From Silene latifolia (Eukaryota; Streptophyta; Magnoliopsida; Caryophyllales; Caryophyllaceae), in NCBI RefSeq assembly GCF_048544455.1, contig NC_133534.1, forward strand, positions 37,324,217-37,388,216: a DNA stretch of 64,000 bases, in the 5' to 3' direction. Under the pieces are notes generated by a model, which was given only the letters and a program-made list of their open reading frames with translations, did not search any database and was not told the origin of the DNA. Positions 1 to 11,977 of this stretch are shown in pieces; position 1 is the stretch's first letter; the number at the start of each line of letters is the position of its first letter. A program made the translations under genes and the position numbers.

Positions 1-480
1 GATTTTTCTCCTTATTTGTTTGTTGGAGTCACTCGGTCAAACCGAGAAAAAGGAAGAAAAAAATATCTCCCATTTTCTTCTCTTATTTTCGGTTATAATA
101 AGGGAAAGGGAGATCATTTTCTAAACCTAATTTTTAACCTAAAACTCTCTCATCAAAACGTAAACCCTAAAACAATTAATCATCGATTTTTGGGGATCTA
201 TTCTAGCAAGAACAAGGGCATTTCTCATAGCATCTTGGGTGCAACGATTAGGCGAATATCGATTTCGATATTGTTCTTAGGCCAAATTTGCTAGGACCGA
301 AGGTTGATTCTTAATCTCTAATCCTTTTTGTTTATGCAATTTCATTTATGACTTGTATTTCATAATTATAATTTCGTTATAATCCTAATAATCTTAAAGG
401 AAGTATACTGATATTTCCTACAGAAGGCACTTGCATTCCAATTGCAAGAACATGATAGACAATTTTTTGCGCAAATTGAT
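1..480. other. Internal region of element A, no gene recognised
   Basis: AT-rich sequence with a short open frame from 16 that shows no recognisable domain. A leader-like stretch with aaaccctaaaac near 163-174 resembles plant 5' UTR sequence. I see no splice-supported coding region. Confidence 0.4.
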
Positions 481-1571
481 GAGCTCGAGTCTGAAATAGC
501 TCAGTTAGCTGCTGAGTCGAATATTGGGCAACCAGAGGAAGTTTGCGTTACCTACGCAGAGAGTGGTCTTTCCCACGAAGGACTCGCCTTGCCTAGTGTT
601 GCTGATGATTAGGACGACTCGGAATATAAAGATCTATCAGATAATGATGCCTCACGCGAAGAATTCTGCACTTATCAGCAAGAATCACTCTATCGAATGG
701 ATTATTTTGGTCGATCGAGTGAAATACCTGAAGAAACGTTAGATCGAGTACAATGCATCACTCGATCGAATAGCTGCTTAGAGGAAGTACTCGATTGAGC
801 TGTTTCATGTACTCGATCGAGTGAAATTCATGGGGAAAGCTTTCGATCGAGTAATAATTCAACTCGATCGACTGATTTGGCCAGTGTGAGCAATAAAACG
901 TCATGTGGGTTTGTTGTAGATGACAATTTTGCTAAAGATAATGGTTATGGTGAATCTCCCCTTTTCAAGGCTGAGCTGGATGCGCTTGAGGCTGCGATTT
1001 ACGGGACGGATTCCACTAAGGAGGGTGATGAGAAGACAGTTGAGTCGGTGATCGTTCCTAGCGCGGAAGAGGTAATATCTTCCTTTGTCAATCCATCATT
1101 GAGAGCGACCACACCGAGGTAGTTGACGATAATTATATTATTGTTTATTTAAATAGTACATTGCCTCATTTGACTCATGCTTCGTATTTTAATGCTATAC
1201 CCCCTCCTAGCTGGACGATTAATTTAACAGTTTTTCACCGTACTTGTCGTCAGAAATTTTTCAACCTGAATCAGCACCCTAGATTGTTACTAATTGCTCC
1301 CAAGCTCCTTTATTTTGTTGACAAATTTAGGAGCTCTCATAGTAAATTTGTTAGACTTAAACGTTTATACATGTTATTTTCCTATGCTATTATTCTACCT
1401 TGGTGCTACTTACAGTTTTGTGTAGCACATGCGCAGCTGTTTGATCGGTTGCTGCGCGCTTTGAGCTGTTTTGACCAGGCTAATTATAGAGGCTCGAAGA
1501 AAAGAGGGTCAAGCTGGGACCTGACTGAAACTAGCGCTACCCGGGAGGCAATCCGGAGATTTTATCTTTAG
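481..1571 (+). pseudogene. Broken coding region of element A
   Basis: Open stretches in different frames follow each other: about 481-870 with stops, 877-1122 (acidic, E/D-rich, no domain recognised) and 1161-1571, whose product begins with a proline/aromatic-rich stretch (FNAIPPPSW) and is rich in basic and aromatic residues. The frame changes near 1120. No protease, RT, RNase H or integrase motif is visible, so this is either the end of a gag-like ORF or an element-specific extra ORF. The palindromic array at 711-874 lies inside the readable frame and encodes TRSS/LDR-like peptides. Confidence 0.45.
711..874. repeat. TCGATCGAG palindrome array, copy 1 of element A
   Basis: About seven full or degenerate copies of the 12-bp palindrome ACTCGATCGAGT, separated by roughly 20-25 bp of unrelated sequence. 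The array lies within the degraded reading frame. Confidence 0.85.
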
Positions 1572-1710
1572 TTGTTTTTCAAACATTGCATTTCATTTCA
1601 GTTTTGCGTTGTAATAATTGGTTTTCATGCCATAGACTATTCGTTGAAGCTTGTTCTGTTAGTTTTGCGGGCTGTTTTTATTGCGTCTTTGCAGGAATTT
1701 ATTAAGGATG
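1572..1710. other. Non-coding spacer of element A
   Basis: T-rich spacer between the coding remnant and the second palindrome array. It ends with gcaggaat just before the array, and the same octamer precedes the array in the LTR (near 4511). Confidence 0.4.
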
Positions 1711-1950
1711 GCTCGATCGAGTACTTTTTGTACTTGATCGAACCCTTTTGCTGCTGAATCTACTCGATCGAGCATTTATGCTACTCGATCGAGTACCTGC
1801 AAAGAGAGAAGTCTTCGATCGAGCATTTATGCTACTCGATCGAGTACCTGCCAAGGAGAAACAACTTGATAGACCACTATTTTTCTTCGATCGAGCAGTT
1901 TAGTATGCCCAGTTCATTCGATCGAGTATCATTCTCTCTTGATCGAGTGC
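1711..1950. repeat. TCGATCGAG palindrome array, copy 2 of element A
   Basis: Nine or so copies of the palindrome ACTCGATCGAGT and one-base variants. A longer unit (cgatcgagcatttatgct followed by a further palindrome) is duplicated near 1765 and 1817. Confidence 0.9.
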
Positions 1951-2087
1951 CTTTGGATGCCCTTTGCTTGGATTAGCTTCTTGTGACAGTTTTTGGCAGC
2001 TGTTTGCGACCTCCCACGTTGTTGGCTGGTTTGGGGAGGTCCCTTATTCGCGCAATCTTGTGAGCTTTCTGTATTTACTCTCTTTCT

Positions 2088-2883
2088 GGGGCGTTTGGTT
2101 CGGGGGCTTTAGGAAAGGGAAAAGGAATTAAAATGGGTGATTCCTTTTGTTGTTGTTTGTTTGACACAAACAAAGGGTAATCCATACCCTCTCTTACCCC
2201 CAAAACCATCCACATCCATACCCCCACCCCCCCAAGGGTAAGCCCATACCCTTTCCCTCTTACTCCCTATTTCCACCACTACATCCGTACACCCACCGTG
2301 AACCACTATCACCAACACCCACTACACCCTCCCACACCGACACCACCATCACCAGCGACGTCAGCGGTCCCTGATAATTCCGGCCCACTCACCGTCGTAC
2401 TCATTCGGACCCCACATCCCCAACCACTAAACACCACACCAACACCTTCAATAACTCTCCCACCCTACCGAAACTCCCTCCCCCGCCGGTAACCTCTCTT
2501 TTCGACAGCCCCAACACTGTCGAAGCCTCCTCCAACCAAAATAAAACACCAGATCTGGTGTTTACTACGGTGAGGGAGGGAGTTTAGTGAGTGGTGGAGG
2601 TTGTTTTAGGTTGGTTTCGGGTTTGGGTTAAGCGGTGTATGGCTGTGTGGTAGGCTGGGGTCGGCAATACGACGGCGAGGCGGCTACTGGGTGGCGACGG
2701 TGAATTGCCTAATAGTGGTGGTGGCGTACGATAAGGTGGTTTGTGGTGGTGGTGGATACGGTGGAACTGAATGTCCCTTTCTTGTTTCCAAACAACTAAT
2801 AATATCTAAGGGTAACCCATACCTTTCCCCTCATTTCTCTTTCTTTTTTCCATTCTCTTTCCCTTTCCCGTACCAAACGCCCC
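2088..2883. mobile_element. Non-autonomous TIR DNA transposon inside element A
   Basis: The segment begins GGGGCGTTTGGTTCGGG and ends CCGTACCAAACGCCCC, an imperfect terminal inverted repeat. The related 3' region of element B (around 49445-49500) runs through the same site without it, giving an empty-site comparison. The interior is C-rich then G-rich with no transposase; its open frames are compositional artefacts. The target duplication is not clear, so the superfamily (PIF/Harbinger- or hAT-like) is open. Confidence 0.65.
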
Positions 2884-4370
2884 TTTAGTTTGCATTTCCT
2901 TTCCATGTTTTGGTAAAATTAGGGCATTTTACGGTTTGGTTTGGGGAGGTTATGCATCCATATCTGTGTCTGCATGTTGTTTTTATTGCATTTTTGTTGT
3001 CACGTTTAATTTCTGTATGCATTGTTGTTTATTTTTATAAAATCAAAAATCCCTTAAAAATTAAAAAATTTTGAAAACATCAAAAAAAAATTCAAAAAAT
3101 TAAAAATTTTCACCTTTATTTTAGCATATAGGTTGAGTCGGAACGGTAGATTTCAATGATGAAATTGCTCTGCAATTGTCTTTTTGCTTAAGCCTTGTAT
3201 AAACTAATTATCTTTTTTAGCATTGTCTTATTGCGCATCTACGAGTTAATGTTAAAATTTAGCTGAACGAATAGACTTGACCTGAAATTTTGGCAAGCTA
3301 CTTAAATTCTAAGATTTAGAGCCTTATAAACTGGTGTCATTCGTGACCAGTTTCATGTAGGATTGTGAGTAGTTACTCCTTGCATAACATGTTCATCAAT
3401 TTGCATATATATGAAATTCAATTGCTTTTTGCCTACATACATTCGGGTTAGTGGTTGGTGTCACATGCAGGGAGGTGCTTACAATTTCCCTTTCTTTCAT
3501 TTTTACCCATTTAACTCCACATTAGCCAAATTTGCCTGTTGACCCTTAACTACAACCAAATTTAGCCTGCCTTGTCAAGCTAGTTTAGTGTATGTCTTTT
3601 TTGCGGTATATATTTCATTGTGCCGAGTTTGGCTTGTGTCGTATTGTTCTGGAGTTGGTAATTTATGAGGAAAGGAGGATAAAAAAAAAGTGAAAAAGAA
3701 AAAGAAAAAATAAAGGAAACCGTGAAAAAAATAGAAGAAAAAGAAAAAGATGTTGTTTGATGAGACGGTTTCGCTTCTATGCTTTATCATTATTTGTTGA
3801 GGAGTACTTTCAGTTCGGTTTGGTGAGTTTTGTGCCAAATGAAAGGCACATGTGCTTAATTCTATAATTGAGTTGGAAATGGATGTTGTCATATGGTTCA
3901 TTTTAGGTACTAGCTTGGCCGCCTATACTTCCACATTCCCATAAATGTTTTGCCTTTTCTTACCCATTGCCTCACTTTACCATATTTTTGTAAGCCCTAG
4001 CCTGTGACGGGCCTTGTTTGGTTGGAATGCGTGTACGGTAGTTAGAATTGTCTATCATATTAGTTGCATGCATGTCTATGTGGGTCGTAGTTTAGGTGAG
4101 CGACTATATTTCTTTCTCTCTTACATTCATATGTTCACCCTTTGCTTCATGAGAGAAGAGTGACCCATGAGAGTCCATTATTAAAGGTCTTGCAAGGTCG
4201 ACGGTTCAGCTTTATTATGAACATCCTATAACTCGTTTACATTTGACTGCTTTGCTATAAGTGTTAGTTTGCTTGCATTAAATTGGTTTAAGTGGGCATT
4301 TGTAGCTGGCTCTGAGTTATCTTTTCCATTCCATTAGTTTGCATTTAGTTTACTCGAGGACGAGTAAAGG
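2884..4370 (+). other. 3' non-coding region of element A
   Basis: Long non-coding stretch after the coding remnant. It aligns by eye with 49500-50955 of element B (shared gttgagtcggaacgg, the agtttcat..aggat..gtgagtagt block and the stretch before the PPT), so A and B are related families. A-rich runs occur at 3055-3110 and 3680-3750. The minus-strand frame at 3575-3901 is a composition artefact. Confidence 0.7.
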
Positions 4371-4387
4371 TTTGGTTTGGGGAGATT
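4371..4387 (+). other. Polypurine tract of element A
   Basis: The G-rich tract ggtttggtttggggagatt lies directly before the LTR start TGATACG at 4388. It is matched by ggtttggggaggtt before the LTR of element B. Confidence 0.75.
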
Positions 4388-4690
4388 TGATACGTGCATT
4401 TTATATAGTCCTTTTAGGCATCTTTATGCATGTATTTCTATCCTATTATCGTAGTTTTATGCTACGAAATGCCCCGAATATGCTACTTTGGTTTGTTTTG
4501 TTCTATTTGCAGGAATGGACTAGAAAGTAGTGAAATCAAGCCTTTTACCGTCCGTTTTGCATGCATTTGGAGGAAGAGTGAATTTGGAGCGGAAATGTAG
4601 CTATCTCGGGATGCGTGAAGCCATTTCGAGAGCTAAAAAGACAAGTCAAAGCTGAAACTAACGAACAAGTAGCTGCTGGAGTCATATTTA

Positions 4691-4878
4691 ACTCGATCGA
4701 ATGCTTATTTGATCGATCGAGTGGTTTTGGATGGTAGAATACCTCGATCGAGTACTTTCTTTACTCGATCGAAAGGATGCTTTTTAGGGGTTGCTCGATC
4801 GAGTAGTTATTCTGCTCGATCGAGTTGTTTGAGCTCAGTTTTGCTCGATCGAGTGGTTTCAAATCACTCGATCGAGTA
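4691..4878. repeat. TCGATCGAG palindrome array in LTR A
   Basis: Eight or nine copies of ACTCGATCGAGT-type palindromes in 190 bp. The array ends 67 bp before the TATA box at 4945, an enhancer-like position in U3. Confidence 0.9.
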
Positions 4879-4944
4879 GAATTGCTATTGGGCTCGGGCT
4901 TTTTGTTTTATTTCGCTATTAGGTTTAATAAGAATCGTCTCCTC

Positions 4945-4954
4945 TATAAATAGG
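4945..4954 (+). promoter_or_regulatory. TATA box of LTR A
   Basis: TATAAATAGG, about 560 bp into the LTR and just downstream of the palindrome array. It is the likely core promoter of element A transcription (inference). Confidence 0.65.
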
Positions 4955-5890
4955 ATGACGACAAACACATTTGGGGAGACCTCATATTTTACTTTACTCT
5001 TTCTCTGTAAACATTCCTTTCTCTCTTTTCCCGGATCTACTGTAACTTTCTCTCTTTCCCTTTTCTCCTTTATTTATGTTTATGTTTATTTCTCTCTTTA
5101 TTTCTGTTCTTCCCTTTATTATGTCTAGCTAATTTCCTCTGCTAGGATTAGGGGATTCTATGGACCGATGTTAGTTGCTAATTAGTTTGCAGATTGTCGT
5201 TGTTGTTTTTGTCTATGTTGTTAATCGCTGCTTTAATCGTATCTTACTAATTGAATCGATGCAATTAGCCTTTTAATTTTGGTAAGCCTTGACCTGGACC
5301 GGAAGGTTGGAAGGGGTGAGACCCGCAGTGAACAATAGGATGCTTTCTAATAGTATTTTAGGGCGAATTGAGACCAGAAGGAGATATTCAGTGCCCCTTA
5401 GACCGACACATCGAATAATCTATGACCTTAACTGCAATTAATTTACATTCATTGATGAACCGACATCCTGTAGATACCTCATTTCTGCACCTCCCGCAAA
5501 CCACCCGGTGATGATTGGGCCGCATGTTTGGTACGCGGAACGATTTGTGACAGTTCGTAAGTTTATCGTCAAGTGATTGCTCAAACACTGATGTCTACCT
5601 CTTAATTGTCATCTACGCGCCGATACGGTCGTTTTGACAGTAATTAGAGTACATTTGGAGTCCGGGCCTAAAACCGTCTTCATTTTCTGATAACCGCTAA
5701 ATCCCGAGTCAGAATATTCTGGAATGTTCCGGATATTTCTATTCCATATTTTATAAATCTTTCACAATCTTTTATTCTTTGGTAAAGTATTTCCCGTAAT
5801 ATTCACACAAAATATTAAGGAAAATAAGATTATCCCGTCATTCCATAAACCAAACACGGAAATCTTTCTTCCGCAGGATGAAACCACCTG

Positions 5891-5953
5891 GGAACAGACG
5901 CAGCAGGTGTTGCGCCTCTTCCAAGAGACGCAGTGACAGCTGCGCCTCTTCCC
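5891..5953 (+). repeat. Tat motif copy a in 5' LTR of D
   Basis: Two-part motif: GACGCAGCAGGTG/TTGCGCCTCTTCC followed by a second GACGCAG..CTGCGCCTCTTCC. The GCAGCA..TGCTGC core is nearly palindromic. The copy ends 95 bp upstream of the TATA box at 6048. Confidence 0.85.
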
Positions 5954-6047
5954 AGGTCCTTTTCTGCGTATTTTTCGTATCTTTTCGTATCTTTTCGAGA
6001 TTCACTTCTAAAGTTTCTCCGAAAACCCTATTCCTTCACGTGACTAG

Positions 6048-6057
6048 TATAAATAGG
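6048..6057 (+). promoter_or_regulatory. TATA box of 5' LTR D
   Basis: TATAAATAGG about 580 bp into the LTR, just after a CACGTGA E-box-like site (6038-6044). Likely core promoter of element D (inference). Confidence 0.7.
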
Positions 6058-6500
6058 AGCCTTCGCTCCTCATATTTCTCACGCGAGTGTCCGCCCTTCT
6101 CTTCTCCCTTTGCATTCTAGACCACGTTCTTACATTTTGGCGTCTACGTGCTTGAACGTTCGACCACGTAAGCTCGGATCTTTCTAAATACCGGCCTCGT
6201 TTTGCATGACCGACCATATTGACCAACTCCACAATAATCAACTTAATTAATCTTAATCGTTTTCCTCTTACGGGGGCACTTTCGTTACATTTGAGTCGAG
6301 CATCACTAATCGTAAACTTAGTTCATCTCGTTTCGTCAAACATGTAAGTCTGAGGGTGTAAATCTCTCTTCTATTTATTGTTATTTACTTTTTGTATCAT
6401 TAATGTAAGGTTTATGTCGAAAATACTTCTTAAAACCGATTTATAAAACCATACTTTAAAACCCTTTTTACGGATTACCAGAAGATGACCATCGAGAAAG

Positions 6501-6555
6501 GACGCAGCAACTGATGCGCCTCTTCGAAGCGAAGCAGCACATGCTGCGCCTCTTC
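6501..6555 (+). repeat. Tat motif copy b in 5' LTR of D
   Basis: Same two-part motif as at 5891 (GACGCAGCAACTG..GCGCCTCTTCG, then GCAGCACATGCTGCGCC), with unrelated flanks. It lies in the transcribed part of the LTR. Confidence 0.8.
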
Positions 6556-7090
6556 GTGAGGCTGCCGCAGTTTCTGCTTCCTTTCTTCTTCCTTCGATCT
6601 CTGTCAATTCGTCGTTCATTATTTGTCTTCGTTTGTTCTTCAATTCCTTGACATAATAGCACAATAATTTCACATGTATATTGTTTATCATCATTAATAT
6701 GTATAATTCATCGTTAAATCCCGACTTAAATCCCAAGTAATCCAATAATTGCGTGTTTTTGTCATTAAAATCAATCCGGGTTGTAGAGATTCGATTCTTT
6801 CATATTGAGTTTCTGGAATTCGACCTTTGATATATTTTCATCTGTCTATTCGTCATTAATTTGTCATATTTAACCTATTTAGTTCACCTATGTCACTAAT
6901 CAATCTTTCATTCATGTAATTAATTCGTTTGCATTCGTTTCATCGATGTTTTATTGCTTTTATGACCCATTCACATGTAATTAACACATTAAATCACTTT
7001 CATCCGAGTCGAATATCATAATTAATCCTTAAATTCACCAATTAACATTAACGATTTGCAGTTCCGGCTTCACAGCCAGAACTCACCCTT

Positions 7091-7152
7091 GAACAGACGC
7101 AGCAACTGATGCGCCTCTTCCAGAGGGCGCAGCTCTGCTGCGCCTGTTCCAG
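7091..7152 (+). repeat. Tat motif copy c in 5' LTR of D
   Basis: Third copy of the motif: gaacagacgcagcaactg..gcgcctcttcc followed by gggcgcagctctgctgcgcc. Flanks differ from copies a and b. Confidence 0.8.
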
Positions 7153-7855
7153 GTTGATTTCTGTCTCTGAACTTCCGTTCTACCTTGGCCTAGTTTAATT
7201 AGCTTACGTATTTAATTAACTATTAATCGTATTATCGCCTAATTCATGTTCGCATATTCGTTTATTTTGTTCTTTCTCAAATTATCCGTTTTGGAAGTAT
7301 TTTCGACATAAATCAATTGAATCCATTGTAATTATTGTAATTTTCATTATTGTATTTTATTGTATTTCTTTTATTGTATCATTTGTATGCCTTCACATAT
7401 AATTGAGCTTAAATCCCTACTTTGACATTTATTGTATGCTAAATTAATTGTTCACCGACTTAGTCTAAATTCTCACATGTTAGGATTAAAACTTGGATGT
7501 TGCATTGCATGCATATAATCGACGATATATCGAGTATAGATAATTTCCCTAATCATTAGTAGAGGCCGCTATCGAGGCGGGCGGGATAAGGTGTTCGATC
7601 AAAAGAGCTTCCTAATACGTACCCTCACCCCTTACTCCAGATCTCTGTGAACAACCGTGTTCATTGGCATCCACGAGAGTCATTCTAGACATAGAATGCT
7701 AAGGGTAACGAGTTCTTGGTGTTCATGTCACTACTTTGTGTCTTGACATGACACGAGGTATTCGAACAGTTTCCAATTTTCCATAATAAATTGGTGGTGA
7801 CTCCACAAATGCAAACGCTTGTTCCCAAGCGCCCCCATGGCCCATGTCCACAGTT

Positions 7856-7873
7856 TGGCGACTCCGCTGGGGA
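7856..7873 (+). other. Primer binding site of element D
   Basis: TGGCGACTCCGCTGGGGA begins 3 nt after the 5' LTR. Element E has the near-identical TGGCGACTCCACTAGG with the same 3-nt gap. The leading TGG pairs with a tRNA CCA end; which tRNA is used is not assigned here. Confidence 0.8.
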
Positions 7874-8646
7874 TAATACACTTACGTGTAGCCAAAAGGG
7901 TGAAACTTGAACAAGGTTAGGGAATAGTTTGTACAAGACAATTGTCGGTTTTCATAACTCGGTCTTCCTAGACCGTTTTATTCGGCCTTCCTAGGCCCAA
8001 CCCAACCCATTCGACCAATCGTCCCGTCTAAACGGTCCTAATTCTTATTTGGGCCTAAGGATGGATAGCGATTGACGTCATCCACACCATGGTACTTACT
8101 CTTGTTTGTATCAAGGACTTTCACTACTTGAGGAAATGGACTAGGAATCGGCCTTACTCTTATTTGGTACGAGCCTCTCCACAGACTTCGGGTTTGATTG
8201 TTCGGTATGGCAACCCACCCTTTAAACCAAAACCCTTTTAAATGCACTCAGCATCCCGTTATAATGCTTGTATAAATGTCTGTACCTTACGTGATCACTA
8301 TTTCTAAACGAAACCATGACGATTTTTGTAAAATCAAAACCCCTTTTAAAATGTAAATTTCGAAAAAGGCCAATGATTAGCGCAAAACCGAGTCAAAACT
8401 CTGTCCATTTGTCGAGTCAAATTTCGGGCACAAACCCATTTCAAAACCTCACTTCGAGTCCACTCCTAAAACTACACTAAAGTTGACTAGGACCAACATT
8501 TTTCAAACCTTGTCATTTCTTCAAAAGCTCACTGACACAAGTGGCACACACCCACTTCACGTGTCAAAACATTTCTTTCTTAGCAAGTGTGTTAGAATGG
8601 TCAACCGTGTTTTGATTCGTCGTCGATCTCTTATCCAGTTTCCAAG
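7874..8646 (+). other. 5' leader of element D
   Basis: Non-coding leader between PBS and gag. The minus-strand open frames here are not supported by any domain. Confidence 0.6.
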
Positions 8647-10413
8647 ATGCCTGAAACAAGCGACTTCAATCAACTCTAAGATAGTAATGATCGAATCCTA
8701 ACCGCGCTAGCTCAACTCCAAGTTACTCAAGACCAAGTGTATGATCGCCTTGACACCATCGAGGGCCGGATCTATACCGTAGAAACGAGGTTGCCTCCTC
8801 AGGAAAGGGAAGTCATTGATGACTTCGTGAATGACTTCAGGGACGAAAACCCTCCCATCGGTATGACTGCAGCTGAGAAACGACTCCAATACTTAGAGGA
8901 GCAATTGATGTATCTTAAAAGGGATGACATTTATAGGGAGAATAATCGCAAGTATGAGGCCGTGAGTTCCAAGTTGCCGACCAACTTCAACATGACGGAT
9001 ATCTCTAAATTCAAGGGGCATGAAAACCCTTTGAACCACATCCGTGCTTTCAAGGACTATATGTCTATCAAAGGCATCAAACCCGAGATGTTCTTAAGGA
9101 TCTTTCCTTCATCTCTTGACACCATCCCAAATCAATGGTTCTACTCTCTAGAACACAAGAAGATCGCTACTTGGGAAGACGCCGCGGTCGAGTTTGCTAA
9201 GCAATATGCAGATAATGCTGAGATCCAAGTTAACATGCGCACTTTAGAGGTTCTTACCCAAAATGACAAAGAAGGTTTCACCGACTTCTTAAGTAGGTGG
9301 AGGAAGACTAGTACCCAACTAGTTGAACGCCCGGATGAGGCTACCATTATGGAGAAATTCGTGGACAACTTAAAGCCCATCTATACCAATCATTTGAGGT
9401 ACCAAAACATTAAAACTTTCAAGGACTTAACCGTACTAGGAACAAGGATCGAAGATGACATCCGTAAAGGGCTCCTGTCAAAAACGGTAGGTCGAGGATA
9501 TCAAGGCTCAACAAGTCGTTCTTACGGCTCCACTAGCAAGATCGATGAAGTTAACCTCCTCGAGCCATCCAAGAAGAGTGCCCCACCAAGGAAATTTACA
9601 AATCTTGGGGACACTTACTCCAATGCTCTAAAAAGGCTAATGAAATAAGGCAAACTCCAACCCATAGGACCTACGCCCGAACCTGAAAAGAAGTCCAAGT
9701 TCTGGGATGAGAACTCATACTACGAATATCATAGGGGTAAGAGGCATGACACAGAAAAATGCTAAAAATTGAAAAATGTGCTTCAAGACATGATAGAGGA
9801 TGGTCGACTACCAATACCGCCGGGAGATAAGCCCAACAACACTCAGAATCCTCTTGGAATTCTAGTGATCACAAGTGAAGAATCTACCTTAGATTGTTCA
9901 CGCCTCATTTCTCCAGTCGAAGACATCCACGCGATCGAGAATGAAGGGTTCTACTCTACCATTTCCCCTACCATTGCCGACTTCATCGCATGGGCAAGAA
10001 GTGTGGATAGGCAAGTTTGGGAATTGGAAAATGTGGTGACAACTTTACATGACCCCAATGCGACACCCAAAGAACATGCGCCACTAATCTTTTCTCAAAA
10101 TGCCACTATGCAAGAAATAGTCGCCGTGGTTGATAAACTAGTCGACCAAATCACACAATTAGAGGACGAGATCATAAGCATGAGGAAACTAGCTACAGTC
10201 AATGGCTTATGGGCCGATGACGATGAAGACGAGTATCTCATTGAACACTCCCTAGTCAAGGAAATAGTCCAAAATGGTGAACACCAAGATGTAGACCACC
10301 TAACTCGTTCAGGGCGTCCATATCAAAGTACTACTCCAAATGGTCCAACCAACGTTATCACACCAAATGATAATGAAGATGACTCTACTAATCATTTGCT
10401 CAAGCAATTATAG
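8647..10413 (+). pseudogene. gag: Broken gag of element D
   Basis: Structural capsid gene that packages element RNA into particles. The likely start is the ATG at 8647; the same frame carries stops at 8677, 9646 and 9763. The product is coiled-coil-like at the N-terminus and has the conserved Ty3 capsid core (KFKG near 9011, PLNHIRAFKDYM, QWFYSL, and an LTRTLEVLTQ-like region). A degenerate Cys/His cluster (YYEYHRGKRHDTEKC) replaces the knuckle that is better kept in element E (YCQYHQGKGHDTETC). The open part after 9769 is a long gag tail. The frame ends at a TAG (10411-10413) that occurs at the same site in element E. Confidence 0.85.
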
Positions 10414-11871
10414 AAGACAAAGGCTGATCCTTCAGTCTGGCAATTAGTAGCAAGCTCATTCCCACATCGCCAAGCTTTACTGCAAGCTTTGGGCAAGCTA
10501 AATGTAGCACATAACTCCACACTCGACGATGTAGTCAATTTGGTCTTCCAAGAATCACCGAAGCTAAGTAATCCTATTACTTTCTCAGACGAAGATTTGC
10601 CACCCTTTGGCGCTAGTCACAACTTGGCTCTTTACATCACCGTCATTTGCTTAAAGAAGAATGTGCCAATGACCTTGGTAGATGATGGCTCCACGGTCAA
10701 CGTCATACCCCTGAAAATGGCATACAAACTAGGCATGAAAGAGTCGGATTGGATCCCTACCAATCAAGGTGTTCGTGCATATGATGGTACACGACGAAAG
10801 GTCATAGGACTCGTTAACCTAACCATAGCCATAGGGCCAATTGAGCGAAAGGTTAACTTCCAAATAGTGGACATCGAAGCTTCCTTCAACATACTTCTGG
10901 GAAGACCTTGGATTCACGCTTCCAAAGCGGTAACATCCACCTTTCACCAAAAGATCAAAATTCCACTAAATGGCAAAGTGGTGACGATTACTTCGTCGCC
11001 CATCAAGGCTATAATCGAAAAGAAGTCAAATAATCAAGTCCTTGCGGATCCAGTACATGAACTTGGGGGCTTTCAAAGTATAAGTGTCATAGAAAGCGAA
11101 TTGGCACCCCTATACTACGATCCCTACTCCAACTTGGTGGTCAACCACATACTCAAATCCCAGGGATACTTCCCTGGAATGCCTTTAAACCTTATCCGAA
11201 GAAACACCTTCGCACCCTACAAGGAAGGCAACTCAAAAATGATGCCACTTGGCCTAGGATACAAACCCACTAAAGAGGAAGTTCTCGAGATCCTTGCTCA
11301 AGTTCAAAACCGTAAGTACGTAGGAGTCCAAATGCGACCTTATCTCCCTACCCTAAATGGATACGTTGTTAAGGAAGGAAGTCAAGAACTCTTTCACGGA
11401 TTTCCCGAACCTTGGCATTATCTCGAAAGGAAGCTAGCCGGGATCGAGATCTTTCACGATTGCTACTTCATCCCTCCAGTAACGGTTCCTACCGTCAAAG
11501 CACGTCAAGCACCTTGCTTAGACGAACAAGCTGTTAGTCTACTATTTGGAGAAGATCGATTTGTTAGAGCCGCGCAGGATGAGATCATTACCATTATACT
11601 TCAAGACAACCACTTCAACCCTACCGTGTTAATCACAGAAACAAACGCAAATCAGCAGAAAGGATGGAGAAAATCAATCAAGTGGACCAACAATCAAGGG
11701 AGACTCTTCAAGATCACCACTGGAGAAGGAGAGATGTTCAAAGGAGAACCAGAAGACGATGAATTCGAGTCAGAGTCGGAGTCGGAGTCGGAGTCAGAGT
11801 CGGAGTCTAGAGAAGTCACTAAAGAGCCTCCTCCTGTCGTCACCCCATTCCCTTTATTTCTCCTAGCTTAG
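10414..11871 (+). pseudogene. pro: Protease region of element D
   Basis: Aspartic protease that processes the polyprotein. It continues the gag frame beyond the TAG at 10411 and is itself open. The active-site block reads LVDDGSTVNVIP (DDGS in place of the usual DTGA/DSGA) near 10674, and ILLGRPWIH near 10893 forms the flap/end motif. The C-terminal half (PF.LGYKPT, RPYLPTLNGY, HGFPEPW) is a conserved Tat linker. It ends in a run of Glu-Ser dipeptides from GAGTCN hexamers (11765-11815). RT starts in the +1 frame after a short spacer, as in other large Tat elements. Confidence 0.82.
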
Positions 11872-11977
11872 CCTCAAATAGTAACAGTAGTTCGGGAAAT
11901 GCCCCAACAACTGTCCCTTTACCGCCGCGGACCACAGATCAGATAGCTTCTTTGTTTCAACTTTTCTCAAACTTTAT

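Larger units (their letters stand above)
4388..5468 (+). repeat. 3' LTR of element A, first part
   Basis: Begins TGATACGTGC after the PPT. Contains the palindrome array (4691-4878), a TATA box (4945-4954) and a long pyrimidine-rich 5' leader. It is interrupted at 5468 by the LTR of element D and continues at 33073-33296, giving about 1.3 kb in all. No gene inside. Confidence 0.8.
5469..7852 (+). repeat. 5' LTR of element D
   Basis: 2384 bp, starting TGTAGATACC and ending GTCCACA directly before the PBS. It is nearly identical to 30686-33072. It carries three copies of the GCGCCTCTTC motif and a TATA box at 6048. Open frames inside (5878-6120, 6371-6745) are not genes; they overlap the motif copies. 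Confidence 0.92.

Noticed and set aside
2109..2492. Open frames in C-rich sequence
   Set aside because: Low-complexity composition of the DNA transposon, no domain or conservation.
4691..4878. CRISPR-like array
   Set aside because: Short palindromes with spacers of variable length in a plant LTR; no cas genes and a eukaryotic context.
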